Part shown: piece by piece, positions 47,286-60,559 of the stretch | Position numbering within the stretch: position 1 is the first letter of the stretch | Layout of the letters: each line of letters opens with the position of its first letter | Assembly (NCBI GenBank): GCA_950295325.1 | Contig: OX485805.1 | Span: forward strand, 1,676,501-1,740,500 | Length of the DNA: 64,000 nucleotides | Origin: Polytrichum commune | Taxonomy: Eukaryota; Streptophyta; Polytrichopsida; Polytrichales; Polytrichaceae | Reading direction: 5' to 3' | Notes under the pieces: model-generated | What the model was told of the DNA's origin: nothing | The model's database searches: none | Seen by the model: the letters and a program-made list of their open reading frames with translations, nothing else | Made by a program: the position numbers and the translations under genes

Positions 47286-49960
47286 CGTTAAAGCATCCCA
47301 TCGAGCTTTTTGGGGGAGGGGTCTACTCATAGGATTGCAGTTGGGGCCAAGCCCGCAACTTGCAAACCAGTGTTTGGGTAGTTTTTGGACATGGTCAGTC
47401 AAGATCCTAGTGATTCTAAACCTAACCAGTTACATGTTGACATCTTTTGGTTTTGCTTTATTCATTTGAGGTATATTATATAGATTCCTCTAAAATGATC
47501 AGTAATTCTCCTAAAGTCTAGAACTTCAACCGCCTATATCTCAAACTCAACCGGTTCATTTGTAACTGACTGCCATCGCGAACATTGTTGCAAACCTTGG
47601 GTAGCTCAAGAAAAAATGTTTTGAATACAAATAAGAAACTTCAAAAACAAATATAGTCTGTGCATTTTTTGAAGGCCACCAAAACCCATATCGAGTGCAC
47701 CTCAACTTCAAGGCCCAAAATCCAATATATTTGTTCACTTCCACTTAGTAGATAAGCAATTGATTGGGATTTCTTTTCCAAAGTGAAACCGTTTGTAAAG
47801 TATGTAAATAACTTGAAAGTTAAAGATCTGATAAATCCTCGTCAACAATGAGGTGTTAATTTTGCGACTTACCATTTAAATGGGCCTTTTTCATTTTGAA
47901 TTTGAACTTACATTTGTTTATTTGTTTATATAATATCATTAAAATTTTAATTGATGCCTTCTCTTTTTTCAATGGATGAAGGCAATGGAAGAGCCAAATC
48001 CAAAGTGATAGGTACAACCACTTGTTAAATTTCATAAGAGATTAGGAACAATCCTTGCTTTGTTCTAGGACTAGTTGCCTTAGGTTTAGCCAACTAAATA
48101 CTCTAGGATTAGCCAACCAGTTTGTTTGAGGCTTCGCATCATGTCTAATAGGACCAATTGTATTGTTTTTAGTAGTGGTAGTTCAATACCATTTGTTTGA
48201 TAGGGACCACCGCCATATATGGTATAGTTTGATAAGTTGCATTACATATTTATACCTTGCACTCTCATTTTTGAATTAATTTGAAATACAATCACTGTTG
48301 TGACCAAATCTTACCAAATCTTCACATCCAAAATCAAATGACATTAAAATGAATGATAAGGTATTATAAAGACAAACCACAAGATTTTTTTTTTTTTTTT
48401 GTTCCACATAATAACGATGATGGTCAAAATTTTACTTTGCGAATCACCATCCATAGTATTGAAAATATTGTACTTAAAAGAATAATTTCATCATCGATGG
48501 AGAAACATGTTGAAGATTTGAAGCCATACAAAGATTTTAGGTTAGGGTGGTTATAATGACTGAAATACCATCTATGATTTTATATTATTAAAATGTAGAT
48601 AATCAATGCATTTAACATATAATTAAAATGTGATCAAGTTATAGGTGCCAATATTTAGTTATTTGGATGAGTTAATTTACTAATTAGGTTAAGGAGAAAA
48701 TGGATGAGAAGGCTTGTTGGATCTATATTAGATTATCAATAAATTTAAAAACACCTATATATGATATAAAGAAATATGTATTGTGGTGATGATGATGATG
48801 AAAGCATATTAAGTCAAATGCTCTAGTATTGGATTTTCTTTAAACATACTTAAATACGTTATATGTTAAGATGAACATTTAGTGTGGTGAGTTGGTCATA
48901 TTACTTAGTTTGGTTAGGAAGGAATTTTAGAGAAAGTTGGTGAGAGAGACGTCACATCAGGAGAAGAATTAAATGTAAGAGATATCATGGGAAAGAGAAA
49001 ACAGGAGAACATATACCATGTGAGAGATTAAATGTCATGTCATTGCATCATGAAATTAACACATGAGCCCATTAATGAGTTTATGATCTAATTCATTCAC
49101 TATTTGAGAATGTTCTAGGGAGCCTTAAATCTTTCTTATAATTGGAACATCAAGTTGACATTAGCCTCTATTTCATGGAGGCTACTACACTCCACTACTC
49201 TAGAGAATCGGCTAGTTTGAAACCATCCTGATGTGCTTTCAGTCCCATTGGCCTTCTCAGCTTCATGGACTTTGAAATTGAATTTACTTCATTTCATTTC
49301 AAAACCAAAACACTCTATAATGGAATAAATATATTTTGATCTAAAAGTTGAGAGACATTGTAAAGGTAATTATAAACCACTTTCCTGAAATTTATCATAC
49401 TTCTAGTATATGTTAGGGCATACAAATGTGAAAGAATGTGCATTATAATTTTTTTAAATAGATCATTTATCTCACATACCAGTCAATTTCATTCTCACAA
49501 TATAAAGTTTTTTGAATTGGTAAGTTTAGAAACATATGACCCCATAAGGATCTTCTTTTTCCTATTTTTTACTTCCGAATTAATTGAATGTATGATTGAC
49601 GGTTTGATTTGGGAAAGGAAATCTTGGTGAGCTGCTTATTTACTAAGTGGACGTAAACATATATATATTGGATTTTGAAGACATTTTTGACCTTCAAGAT
49701 GAGGTGCACTTAACTTGAGTTGTATGGACAAGGCAATCATCATTCAAGAATGCAAGGGCAATTTTATTTCTTAATTAAGGCGATGGTGGGCAACGTTTTT
49801 AGAAGAAAAACATTTAGGGGCAGGAAATTTATGTCGGGACTACCTAAGGGTGGCAGATTATGTTTCCTATGGATTATCTTGCCAATAGACCCCCCCCCCT
49901 TCCCCCTACCTCATCCCCTTATAAAAGTTCCTAAGGGGGAGAGAATAACATTTGCCATTC
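47286..49960. mobile_element. Foldback element, copy 3 (large, diverged)
   Basis: The left end GTTAAAGCATCCCATCGAGC and the arm at 47660-47890 (GAGTGCACCTCAACTTCAAG, CCAAAATCCAATATAT) match the 30023-30952 element. The right arm at 49625-49770 (ATATATTGGATTTTGAAGAC, CATTCAAGAATGCAAGGGCA) is its inverted partner. The interior, 47900-49620, is AT-rich with no gene seen. The inverted repeat at 47430-47575 relates to 4775-4920. The target duplication was not resolved. Confidence 0.65.
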
Positions 49961-50029
49961 ATTATTGTGACTTACGTTGAGTCACATAATGATACACTAA
50001 AATACATACATCTTGATTCAAGCCAGTAT

Positions 50030-50330
50030 ATTGATATCAATATATGTATGTGGTATGGATCTAAGATATGATATCAAAAAGATGCGTGTTTGAAATAGAT
50101 TGGATTATGCACTCAAACTATGCTAACCATTCTAGGTTCAATAGTCAACATGGTTGAGGAGACCTATATGATTGCTTAATGAGCAGAATAATTCACTTTG
50201 ATAATGAATGAGTTACTCATATGAGCTTCAAAAATTATGAGGCAAATGGCTACAAACACGATTTGGATTTGCTAATCATCTAGCATTGCTTACATGTTTC
50301 ACATTCTATGAGAAGTGGGTGCATAGAGAA
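50030..50330 (+). repeat. Dispersed repeat, copy 2
   Basis: 50186-50325 matches 1017-1165 (TTTGATAATGAATGAG..., GGCAAATGGCTAC, TTTGGATTTGCTAATCATC). The upstream part, with GATTGGATTATGCACTCAAA and GTTCAATAGTCAACATGGTT, also resembles 40420-40490. Class unknown. Confidence 0.6.
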
Positions 50331-51230
50331 AATTATCCATCTAAACCTTGTCCACCTTAGTTATTTTTACAAGGCAAAGTTTTGTTTTTTCTTTATTTGC
50401 TTCAAGCCATCCATTCTAATGAGTATACTATATCTCTAACAACAATTTTTTGAATGAACATGTGGAAATGGGGAAGAGCTTCATCCACTAACCACTAGGT
50501 TAAGCCGTAACCCTTAAAAGACACATGGTCTCTATATACAACCATATACATGATTTATACATGCCTCACCAAGTTCAATAACCATATTATATGTATAAAT
50601 ATTGAGTATGTTTTTGCATGGAACGTCATCCATGTTGTGTATTTGTATCTAAATCTTCAGTAACAATAATGTATACAATCGATTTCAAGTTGAAAAATGC
50701 ATTTGATGAATGAGTTAATTTGGGGCGGGGTCAAAGAAATGGAAGTACATAGTTCAAACACATTATTTTGTGCATAGAGAGGTCCGGATCATGATTTCAA
50801 TTGTAGGTATTGTACACAATATTGAGATCAATACAACATAGATACGACTTAATATGCTATTAATATTGATGTGGCCCCCATGACTTTTTCTAAAGCAACA
50901 AATCTCCTAGACCATCCTCGTGGGTTATCAGTCATTGATTGCAAGATCATTTATGCAAGTTGATAATGAATATTGTGGTCACAATAGAGTTAAATGTAAA
51001 GTCACAAAAATGAGGACTCAACCTCCACTTTTGAAGGAGTCTCCAATAATGCCACTTTCCACATGTATGTGTCAATCACTTCAAATAAAATAAAATAAAC
51101 CCAAAGTAGAACTTCATTTTCTTGTTTGCAGAGAAGTGACAAGGATAATGAAATGGACTTTAGTTACATAAAGATGAAATATGTCAACAGTTACTCCTAA
51201 AACTCTAAGAAGCCCTCTAGTGTTTTAACA
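50331..51230. other. Gene-free stretch
   Basis: No gene seen. The left end of the CACTA element should lie here or further left, but I could not find a CACTAC terminus. Confidence 0.5.
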
Positions 51231-51253
51231 AGAATTTTGTTCTCAAAGCAATT

Positions 51254-53860
51254 TTGATGTGGTGCATTCACGATTATCCTGCGTATGGTCTTGTCTCTGG
51301 GCAAGTGACAAAGGGTTACAGAGGATGCACTGAATGTGGCCCTAATGTTAGTACTCGTTGCTCAACTGCACTGGGCAAAAATGTATATTTGGGTCATCGG
51401 AGATACCTAAAAAGGAATCACCCGTATCGACGATTCCGAAGAGCATTTGATGGCAAAGACGAAAATAGAACGCTACCTTGCCCTCTTACTGGTCGAGACA
51501 TTGTGTGCCACGCTAATGTGAGGGAGAAATGGCTAAATGCCTCTAACGAGAACATACACGGGGGGGGGGGGGGGTCAATGATCCAGTGCACCAAACTGGA
51601 GTGAAGAGGTTGTCAGCCCTATTTTGTCTTCTGTATTGGCAGGTTAGTGAACCATAGCCATTTCTAGACCTTAGACCTTTTTACATTGCTCCTGTACTAT
51701 GTGACTACAAAACACTATATGTGATCAATACATGATTATCTGCACTCAACGCATGACTATATGTAGTGAAGAAATCAGTGTTGCTAGTCACATGTTTGGA
51801 TCCACGGACTCAATAAATACAATATGACTAGTTTGAGTCATCAACACTGAACCCACGACTACATTTGACAACTAAATGTACGACTACATACAGAATGTCG
51901 TAGTGAGGGGATGTGTAGAATTGCTCTAATATGGGTTGAGTACTAAATGCAGGCTCTTATGATCCGCCATGTGTTGGATCCAATGCATTGCGAAAAAAAC
52001 CTGTGCGAAAATATCATGAAGACAATATGGGGATTGAAGGATACTTTGAAAGTAAGACTAGACCTTAAGGAGGCGTTGATACGTCCCGAGCTCCACCCAA
52101 AACCAGGTGGAAATGACACCATCATACTACTAGTTGCTCCCTATGTGCTGTCAAAGGTGGAGAAGGCAAAATTTATCAAAACTATCCGCAACCTAAAGAC
52201 CCCCAGCAACTACGTGGGGCAGTTGTCGAAGAGGATAACTGTTGACGGAGACCTTCGTGGGCTTAAGTCACATGACTACCACATAATGATGTAGCAAATT
52301 CTTCCTTTATGTGTGCGAACACTCCTACCAAAGGAAGTTCGCGCAACAATAATTCGTACAAGTAGGATCTTTGTGCGTTTATGTGCAAAGTCTGTGGATC
52401 CATCAACAATGGAAGACCTCATGGAAGAAATAGCAGTAACTATGTGTATGTTGGAGAAGATCTTTCCACCAACATTTTTTGATGTCATGTTACATCTGCC
52501 GATTCACTTAGTGCAGCAGTTAGACATTTGTGGTCTGGTTCACACACGTTGGATGTACCATGTGGAACGGTATCTGAAAACATTGAAGGGCTATGTACGG
52601 CAACGAGCACAACCAGAGGGGTCGATGGCAAGAGGGTATATCATGGAGGAGGCACTTGAATTCAACACCGAATATATGCAAAATTGTACTATGACATCAC
52701 GCCGTGTATGGGACGACAAAGAGGAGCCAAGAACAAATGACGAAGTGTTACAAGGGAAAGGGAGACGGCGCATATTGTCTCCGGAACTGCAACAGTGGAT
52801 TCATGAGTTCGTGCTTAACAATGCTGAAATACTTCAAGATTACAGAGAGTATGCACCTAACCAATATAACTGTTACATAGTAATATACGGCAAACAAAAC
52901 ACTTCGTCTAGTCATCGTTTTTTATTTTAGGACTAGCTATCAGGACGAGACAAATGAAACAGTAAAAAAAAATGAAGAAAACTACTATGTATAGTCACAT
53001 TATGAAGAAGATGACCAACAAAGCTGTACATGATGTAGTATTCTAACAGTTTATAGAAAATAACGGACTTGAGGTGATGTGTATACTGCAGGCGGTATGC
53101 CACTGAAATGACTCGACGAGAAGAGGCCAAAAAAATCGTCCAAAAACGTAGCAAGGAAAGACGCGCGGATTATCCCATTGATATACGACATGAATCCTTC
53201 AGTACGTGGTTCCAAAACGCAGTGTCCGAAGACATTGCGAGGGAGAATGATGTCTCTGAGGATGTACTAGCACTGTTGTTGCCTCCTAGATGAGAAGCAA
53301 AGGCATACAAGGCGATGTATGCATATGGCAATCATATACGAGTACGGGGAGCAGAAGCAACTATGTCCACATGTGACAGTGGAGTAGCTGCTACGTTTAT
53401 CTAATCTTGTCGTTCTAGTTCTAGTTCTAGTGACAAGAACATGAGGACAACAAATCTGGAATATGTGGGGTGGGTGGACGAAATTATCAGCATAGACCAC
53501 GGGAAATATGAAGTGGTGGTGTTGTATTGCACATGGGCACAAACCAACAAGAGGGGAGCTCGGGCTACAATGAAATGCGACGAATATGGATTCACATTGT
53601 TAAGATTTGATCGACTGATTCCATATTCAGTGGACTCTTTTGCATTTCTTCTTCACGTACAACAAATATTTTTTGTAGACGACGAGGAGAACAATGAATG
53701 GAAGATTGTTTTGCGGCGACAACTACGTGGTGTAAGAATCGAGTCAAGCGATGGCGGAAGGCATGAAATGCAAAGTGTGCAGTTAGGTAGAGTAGATGAG
53801 CATGTAGGCCTGCGGCCCATCATGCAGTACCATGGACAAGGAATCGGACACTCTTGATTA
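51254..53860 (+). pseudogene. CACTA (En/Spm) TNP2-like transposase gene, decayed
   Basis: Pieces occur in family order. 51254-51540: CIHDYPAYGLVSGQVTKGYR, CTEC, HRRYL-NHPYRR (Transposase_21). 51600-51642: GVKRLSALFCLLYWQ up to a donor. Acceptor at 51952, then MIRHVLDPMHCEKNLCENIM. 52230-52710: GLKSHDYHIMM, stop, QILPLCVR and QLDICGLVHTRWMYHVERYL (DUF4218). 53100-53290: EMTRREEAKK, FSTWF. 53440-53750: YVGWVDEIISIDHGKYEVVV, LRFDRL (DUF4216). Damage: a frameshift at the 12-G run near 51560, a stop for Gln near 52293 and a stop near 53291. The protein would bind the CACTA ends and catalyse transposition; this copy cannot. Confidence 0.88.
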
Positions 53861-54469
53861 TAGCAAATGCAGGAGACTTACCACCCAAGATATAAACCAA
53901 ACTTAGGCTGTTGTAGAGGAGGATCTAGAGGTGGGATATGACCAACTATCAGATTCACTATGAAGGGTAGTCATTTATGTCATTGCCAATATATACAATT
54001 GGACTTGCCTTCCAATTAACTTCAACGTCACTGATTGAATAACGAACATGCGTGTGCATTGGTTCAAATTAAAATCCAAATCGACAAGTATTTGAACAAG
54101 ATACGAAGAGAATTGTAGTGATTGTAGACAATTTGAGTTTGTAACTAGAAATTTTTTCCATAACATCTAAATTAAAAAAGAGATGGGAAAATGCTTCCAA
54201 GAAAAAAATTCTGAAATGAAAAAAATTTCAAATAAAACTCATATGAGTTTACAAAAATTTAAAGAAATTTTAAAAAATACAATAACCCTAAGGAGAAAAC
54301 CTTAAAGGAACAAAATAAAATTACGAGAAGAGTGTAAACTGAAGGAAGGAAAGAAGAAGTGAAAGAATAAATTGAACACAAACAAAGGAAAAAAAATTGC
54401 ATTAAAACCATGAATGCCCCACTCCTAAATCCCCCTATAATTGGCTGCCTAAAACTATAGTCACCTAAC

Positions 54470-54694
54470 TACTAGTTCTAGTCATATGGCTGTCCATGAG
54501 AAAAACAATCGGGAGAACACGTTCCCTACGTAGTTCCAATTGAGGCCCCCCCTAAAAATATGACTAAAATCCTAGTCATGTGATGACTATAGTCATTTCT
54601 AATCACCAAAGTGGTCACTGATGACTGCATTCTAACCGATAGTCATATCCGGTCATAAGGCCCTAGTCATATTTCATTTGTTTTCCTAGTAGTG
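54470..54694 (+). repeat. Right subterminal region and end of the CACTA element
   Basis: TAGTCAT/ATGACTA words recur many times (54480-54670), as in CACTA subterminal binding repeats. The end reads TTTTCCTAGTAGTG, the inverted form of a CACTAC... terminus, at 54694. The stretch 53900-54470 is A-rich with no gene. Confidence 0.65.
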
Positions 54695-54699
54695 TCAGC

Positions 54700-55610
54700 T
54701 CGTAGTCATCACTATATCGATTTGCAGCACCTATGTCATGTTCCGGCGATGAATTAAAAGGAACATGCGGATCTCCTAGACTTCTAATCTCCTTCTCCCA
54801 TCCTAGGCCAACAAACATGTCTCTCTCCTCTCCCATTGTGTGCATGTGTCTCTACATTCATATTGGGTATGAGTCTAAATTATGTCCTCATATATATTCA
54901 ACTCAAGATAATCTCTTCGACCACAAACAATAATTGTTGCAGTCCAAGCTCTAGAGTTGACTCACACATAGGACAAAGACAACAGTGATGGAATAAAAAC
55001 GAAGCAAGTTGGTCGCCCTTTGTATTTTGATTGACTCATTCTTCAATTATACCAATCTCAAAAAAACTTGTTCATTTATTCTTTCTTGGGATCAACATTG
55101 GTTTTTATCATTTACTTATCTATTATATCACAATTTTCCTATCATGTTAGCACTTCACGGTTTTCAAACTCAATGAGACCATTTCAAATTCAGGGCCCTT
55201 TTATTTAATTTATGACCTATACATTCCACGAAAATAGGTCACAAATTTTTACTATTTTTGGGAGAATCTGTGTTGGGCGAATCTGTATTAGTATACATTG
55301 TAACGTAGGGCACAGTCAAAGGAGCCTTCTCCTTCTCCTTCGTGATTCAGGAGTGAGCCTCACTCTTTCTCTTCACGTCAGCTTCAGTCACTCAAGTTTG
55401 GTTCGATGTGTTCCGTGAATCCGATCGTCCATCCGCTCTGGACATTCATCTGGGTTTTTTTTCACTACATAACTTGCTGTGCACAGAGTTGGAATGTGTT
55501 AAGCGGAGTTGTAGTTTCCCAACGGAGACGGGCCAGCGGTAATCGCTGCTTCCAACATATCGATTTGCTCCAAATTTATTGCTGCTTGATTTGCAAAGGT
55601 GGAGGTTACT
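54700..55610. other. Upstream region of the glycosyltransferase gene
   Basis: No separate gene seen. The promoter of the downstream glycosyltransferase gene should lie here. I cannot place its TATA box with confidence. Confidence 0.4.
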
Positions 55611-58602
55611 ATGAGTCCACCACGGCCGCATGCCTTGCTGTTTCCGTTTCCGCTCCAAGGCCATGTCCGGCCATTCGTGCAGCTCGCCCAGTGTCTGAGT
55701 GGTGCACATGGTTTCAAAGTCACCATCGCCAACACTTCGCATATTCACAAGCGCTTGGGTCGCCTTGACACGTAAGCTTCTCAATCTCCATCACTCTCAG
55801 ATTTTCTAGTGTGAAATATTGCACTGTAATCGCGAGTCAAACATCGGCATTCTGATTATGTACTGGACCAGTTTAGGGCTCGTGCAGACCCGTTGCACCG
55901 TGCATATGAATTAATATCCATTGCTGTTCCCGCACCATCCCCTTAACACGCCGTTGGAACTAATTCTCCTCAGAACAGTCTTGAGTAGACTAGGATGTTG
56001 TCTCCCTGCTCAGATGGAAAATCCTTAGGTCAGCCTAATAATTATCCCATTTGGGACGCACATCTTCAATTGGATCTTTATACATTGCCAACACTTTGCA
56101 TACTCACAAGCGCTTGGGTCGGCTTTGCACGTATGTTGTTCACGCATTATCACTCTCACATTCTCTAGTGTAAAATATTGCTTGGATTCTTAAACAACTA
56201 CCATCCACATAACATCATTCTTGGTATCCTAGGATGTTGCCTCCCAGCGCAAATAGAATAATTCTTAGGTTTTGAATGTTTCTTAGAAACAATGCCTACC
56301 AAACACAGGGTTGTGATTTAATCTCTTGTTTCGACAATAATGTAGTTGCAAGGCCCACAATATTTAAGTACGAGTTGAATCAGTGTTCATTCAATCATTA
56401 GTTAAAGGTGGAGTTAGCACTAAGATGATAAACTTGGAAGGGTATGTATCAGCACTGACTCAACATAAAGCGGTGGTCACTTGCATTTTGAGATGAATGT
56501 ACTGCTATGATTTGTCTACTTGTAAAACCCCGTCTGATGAACCACAGAGAAACCCTATTTTAGATTTTGATAGAGTACCTGGTAGTCTGGAGAATAGGAA
56601 GCCACCTTTACCTCAAAATCGCATGAACTTCCCTATGAACTTCAACTCATGTAGGAACTATTGGTAGTCCTGTTGACCACGATCACTTAGCGCGGCCTGT
56701 TAGTACTTAGGAATACAAGAAAGAGGGAGGATGGTTTTCAGTACGAGGCAATTTGCGTTGTTAAGGTACGTTCGTGACCCTACTGTGGGCACTTCCAACT
56801 CCACAGACAAATTTGGATGTTAGGATCAGGATGTGAATTGTCTCATCCGGTTAGCAATTGCGTATCGTGAAGATCGGCCTTCAGAATCGAAATTGAGATG
56901 CAAAAGTTATAAATGGTCCAAGTGAAGATTCTCCGTCTCTCTGAGTGAATGCATGAGCCCTCCTGAATGTTTTAATGACTATGGATCTACAATTTTGAGC
57001 ACACAGTCCAATATCATTGTAACATGCGTCTTTCTGGTGTTTATTCTTAACTACAAGCGTTTGCCATATTTCGCTCAATGTCCGAATAAGGAGAGTGAGC
57101 ACATAAGGCTGCCTTAGGTTTCGCAGCTTGGTCGAAGTGATATTAAGAGTTGAATTGTAGGAAATGAAAGGAAGCTCACATGAGCAGAAGATTGAGTGAG
57201 GTGCCTTTACATACTAACAGAAACATCTTGCTCAATGAAATGTTGGGACAGGAGTGCAGAAGATGACATTCACTTTGTGGATATTGAGGACGGCATGCCA
57301 GATGAATACTACACTACCCAGGCACTCAAAACTCTTATGTTTTCGCTCATGTCTCTAGGACCCCTTCTGCAAAGTTTCATACAAAAAATCTGCTCGGATT
57401 CTGTGCCGATCACGTGCATCATATCTGACTTCAATTTTCTGGAAGCTCACTATACATCGATTCGTTTGGGTATTCCAAGTGTGGGCTTCTCCACTCAAAG
57501 CGCCATGTCATTTGTCATCAAGTTTCATTTCCAAAAGCTTATCAATGAAGGATTGCTACCTATACCAACGCCAATCTCGCTTACCGGGTCCGTCCGAACT
57601 TTGCAAAGCATTGCAAATTCGGGCGAACAAACTAAAGTTGCGTGTGCACGCAAAGTGACGTGTGTTCCCGGTTTGCATCCCATAAGAGTTGGAGAACTTC
57701 ACTCGGTTCTTGTGACATCGGATTTGTCTAGTTCCTCGTTCCAGCTTTTTACAACTAAACAAATGGAGAGCCTCCATAGCCGGGATTGGTCTCTCATTAA
57801 CACATTTGGCGAGCTGGAAGACTCTGTCCTCCAACCATTCCAACAAGATCACGCGAGAGTGAACTTGCTCACCGTTGGGCCACTTGTTGTTGCTCCCATG
57901 ATTCCCAACGGAGCCTCCCGTGATGAAGGTGATGGAACAAGTAGTTTATTGCCTGAAGAGGTGGATTGCATTGGCTGGCTCGACAAGCAAAAACCGAATT
58001 CGGTCGTATACATTTCATTTGGGAGCACCACTATTATGACTCCGGACATGCTCGAGGAGTTTGTCCTCGGACTCGAAGATTCTCAAGTGCCATTCTTACT
58101 GGTCATCCGGCCCAACCTTGTGGACGACGGAGCCCAAGGTATACCCTCAGGCTTTGAGGAGCGAACAAAGGATCGGGCCCTTGTCGTGTCGTGGGCTCCT
58201 CAGCTCAAGGTTTTAGGGCACACATCCACGACCGGCTTCGTAACACATTGTGGTTGGAACTCACTTATGGAGAGTGTCTCCATGGGGGTTCCGATGTTGG
58301 GTTGTCCTTTTTTTTCAGATCAAGCCATGAACAACAGGTATGTTGTGGAGGTTTGGAAGATGGGTTTGGAATTTGAGAGGCGTGCTAACCTGTCCATTGA
58401 GAGGCATGAGGTGGCAAAGAAGGTGAGGATGTTGGCGTCCCAAGACTCAGAGCTCAGAATTGCAGCTCAAAGATGGAAAGAGGCTGCTAGAAGAGCTATT
58501 GAGCACGGTGGATCTTCGCACAACAATTTGGCCGCTTTTGCCGTGGACATGTATAAAAGAGCACAAACAATTGTACTGTCAGCACCCCAATCGCTTGAGT
58601 AA
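55611..58602 (+). CDS. UDP-glycosyltransferase (family 1), 2 exons, 503 aa
   Basis: Exon 1 55611-55771 (donor GTAAGC), exon 2 57252-58602 (acceptor GGACAG); the phase-2 junction gives ...RLDT-SAEDDIHF. The N-terminus has PFPLQGHVRPFVQLA with the expected catalytic His18. ISDFN supplies the likely partner Asp113. The PSPG donor-binding box runs from W368 (WAPQLKVLGH) through FVTHCGWNS to Q411 (FFSDQ), exactly 44 residues as in plant UGTs. The final Gln favours UDP-glucose in many members. It transfers sugar to a small acceptor (flavonoid, hormone or other phenolic) in the cytosol; the acceptor cannot be read from sequence. Length is normal for the family and no disruption is seen. A start inside exon 2 (57196) would lack the catalytic His and is rejected. 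Confidence 0.92.
55725..56290 (+). repeat. Partial duplication of exon 1 within the UGT intron
   Basis: 56085-56190 repeats 55725-55830: the last ~45 coding bases of exon 1 (CCAACACTT, CATA-TCACAAGCGCTTGGGT), its donor site (CACGTA) and ~50 bases of intron (TTCTAGTGT, AAATATTGC). A second pair, near 55992 and 56232 (CTAGGATGTTG, CTCCC, TTCTTAGGT/CCTTAGGT), shows the duplication covered more of the intron. The 56085 copy is not needed for the coding sequence. Confidence 0.8.
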
Positions 58603-58639
58603 TCAATCAAAGATTTTCAGTAGAATCAAACTCTTGGTT

Positions 58640-60400
58640 TCTATGTTAAAAGTCGTTCATGGTATAAAATAACATTCGTAAGCCAATACTACCTTGACAC
58701 ATTGTGGCCCTACCATGAGTGAAGTGAGTGAGCTTGAATTGTTTCATAACCATCGCATGAAGAGATCACTGAACCTAACATATATCTTGAAAGGAGCTCA
58801 AGTTGTGGTCTCAAACTCAGTTTTAGATGTTGGAAGGTGCAAATTTATTCTCCTTAGTGCGCTTCGATTCCTTGTAGAAGATTCAGCGTGATATTGTCTT
58901 AAGAATGTTATGCAAAATCCCATTTCCTCCGATATCATTTGAAATGATATGAAGGTATGACTGCAACAATTCAGATAAAGTAACCAAACAACACAACTGT
59001 GCTGCTGTATCCATTAAGTGTGTGGGCAATCATGAGCTCTGCCCACATTTCTAACCATCATCTGACAATCTATCAGCTTTCTTGTTGATAACACTGGTTC
59101 CAAAAGGGGTTCCCTTGTTTTTGGGTGTTCATGGAAGTGTAAATGCTTACAACGTGAGTGAAATCACAATCGCAACACCTTCTTCTGTGTTGTACGGGAA
59201 CTAATTAACATAGTTCATAGAAACTGGGCATATGAACGTTGCGCGAAATCATCCTTGGTTTGGTGGATCGATAGTTTGCTTTTTATGAAATTGGCATGGA
59301 TTTGCAAAGAAATTTGCATTGAACATGGTGCGCCATTCTTCTTCGTGGTGATATAGCTCTGCAAATTGAGGGTGGTTAGTTTAGGTGGTCTGGTAAGAGC
59401 ATTGATTTGGAACAAAATGGACAAAAACCATTCCATAATTTGGTGTTGATGTCATCTAACAATTGCTTTGGTTCATGAACATCTTTGTTAGTCGGAAGAA
59501 CCACCTCGTGCGCTCTCAGCCTCAATGCATGCCCTTTACGGACATAATGACCCCCCCCCCCCCCAAACACATGCAGGCCTTATCTATGAATTAATGCAGA
59601 TGGTCTCAGAATGTTGAAACACTTGGGTTTTTTCTCTCTCTCTCTCTTTGTTTAAGCTTAAGGGGCCTCTACATGCAAAATTGCATGCCCCTTTTTTTTA
59701 AGGATATTGGAGTTATCCATTAACTCAACCGGAGTTTTAGTAGGGAGTTGGTTGTTTCGCATGCATTATTTTCCATGTTCAGTAAGTTTTGGGTGCATGC
59801 TTGGAGTCAATGTGACATGCCAAAATGAGTTTGGTACCCAATGAACCAATATGGAATGTCCTTCATTCAAACCTCCACATTGACTCCAAGCCAGGTGAAC
59901 AAACCGTGGTGAATTGATCAGTGTGGCTTAGCTTTTGTGGAGACTCTTTCAGAATTTCATGAACATGGCTCTTATAGGCGAATGCATTGATTGACTCCTT
60001 GTTGGAGATCCATAATCGTATATGGCAATTTTGTTTAGGAACACTCTGTAATTTTTCCGAATCATTCTCTATTTATATTTTTGTCCAATCTTGCCAACTT
60101 GTGAAATGAACCTTATATAGAGTTTCACTAAATATATTCGATTGGTGCAATACACAAACTATTATGAAGCATTAGATCCCAACAACTAAATACATATGAA
60201 TATCCTTGTGTTAGTTTTTATGTTTATGTGTGTTATACTAGCTTGGGTATGTGTCATCCCAACCCATAGCACTTGTGCATATGAAATACAAATTAATAAG
60301 GCGTGAAAACCAATATGATGTGTACCCAATACAATTGGTTTTACCAAGTGTGTAATGTGTAGTGTGGCCTTTGTTTGCCTTCATACCACCTCACATCAAG
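58640..60400. other. Gene-free stretch
   Basis: UGT 3' flank, then AT-rich DNA with a 15-C run near 59551 and a (TC)n tract near 59630. No gene recognised. Confidence 0.5.
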
Positions 60401-60408
60401 GCTGGGGC

Positions 60409-60488
60409 GAACCAACCCATACACTACTGTAGTTCCTTGGAGGCAAGGGTTTAGGCATCCAACAAAGAATGAGTGTATGGGTTGGTTC
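60409..60488. repeat. Hairpin with 17-bp perfect arms
   Basis: GAACCAACCCATACACT (60409-60425) and its perfect complement AGTGTATGGGTTGGTTC (60472-60488) enclose a 46-nt loop. Pairing extends outward (GGGGC against CCCCC) with one mismatch. No protein-coding role. Confidence 0.8.
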
Positions 60489-60559
60489 CCCCAAATCCTC
60501 ACATCTATATGTTTGCTTGGCACGTGCATGTTACACATTTGTGCATGTGGTATAAATGG

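Noticed and set aside
55446-55784. Minus-strand ORFs over UGT exon 1
   Set aside because: Antisense to the exon that encodes the conserved UGT N-terminus with catalytic His; no independent support.
57196-57251. ATG at 57196 as the UGT start
   Set aside because: It gives a protein lacking the conserved N-terminal strand and catalytic His. A spliced upstream exon in matching phase restores both.
59376-59570. Minus-strand Gly-rich ORF
   Set aside because: It starts in a poly-C/poly-G run and shows no domain or splice support.
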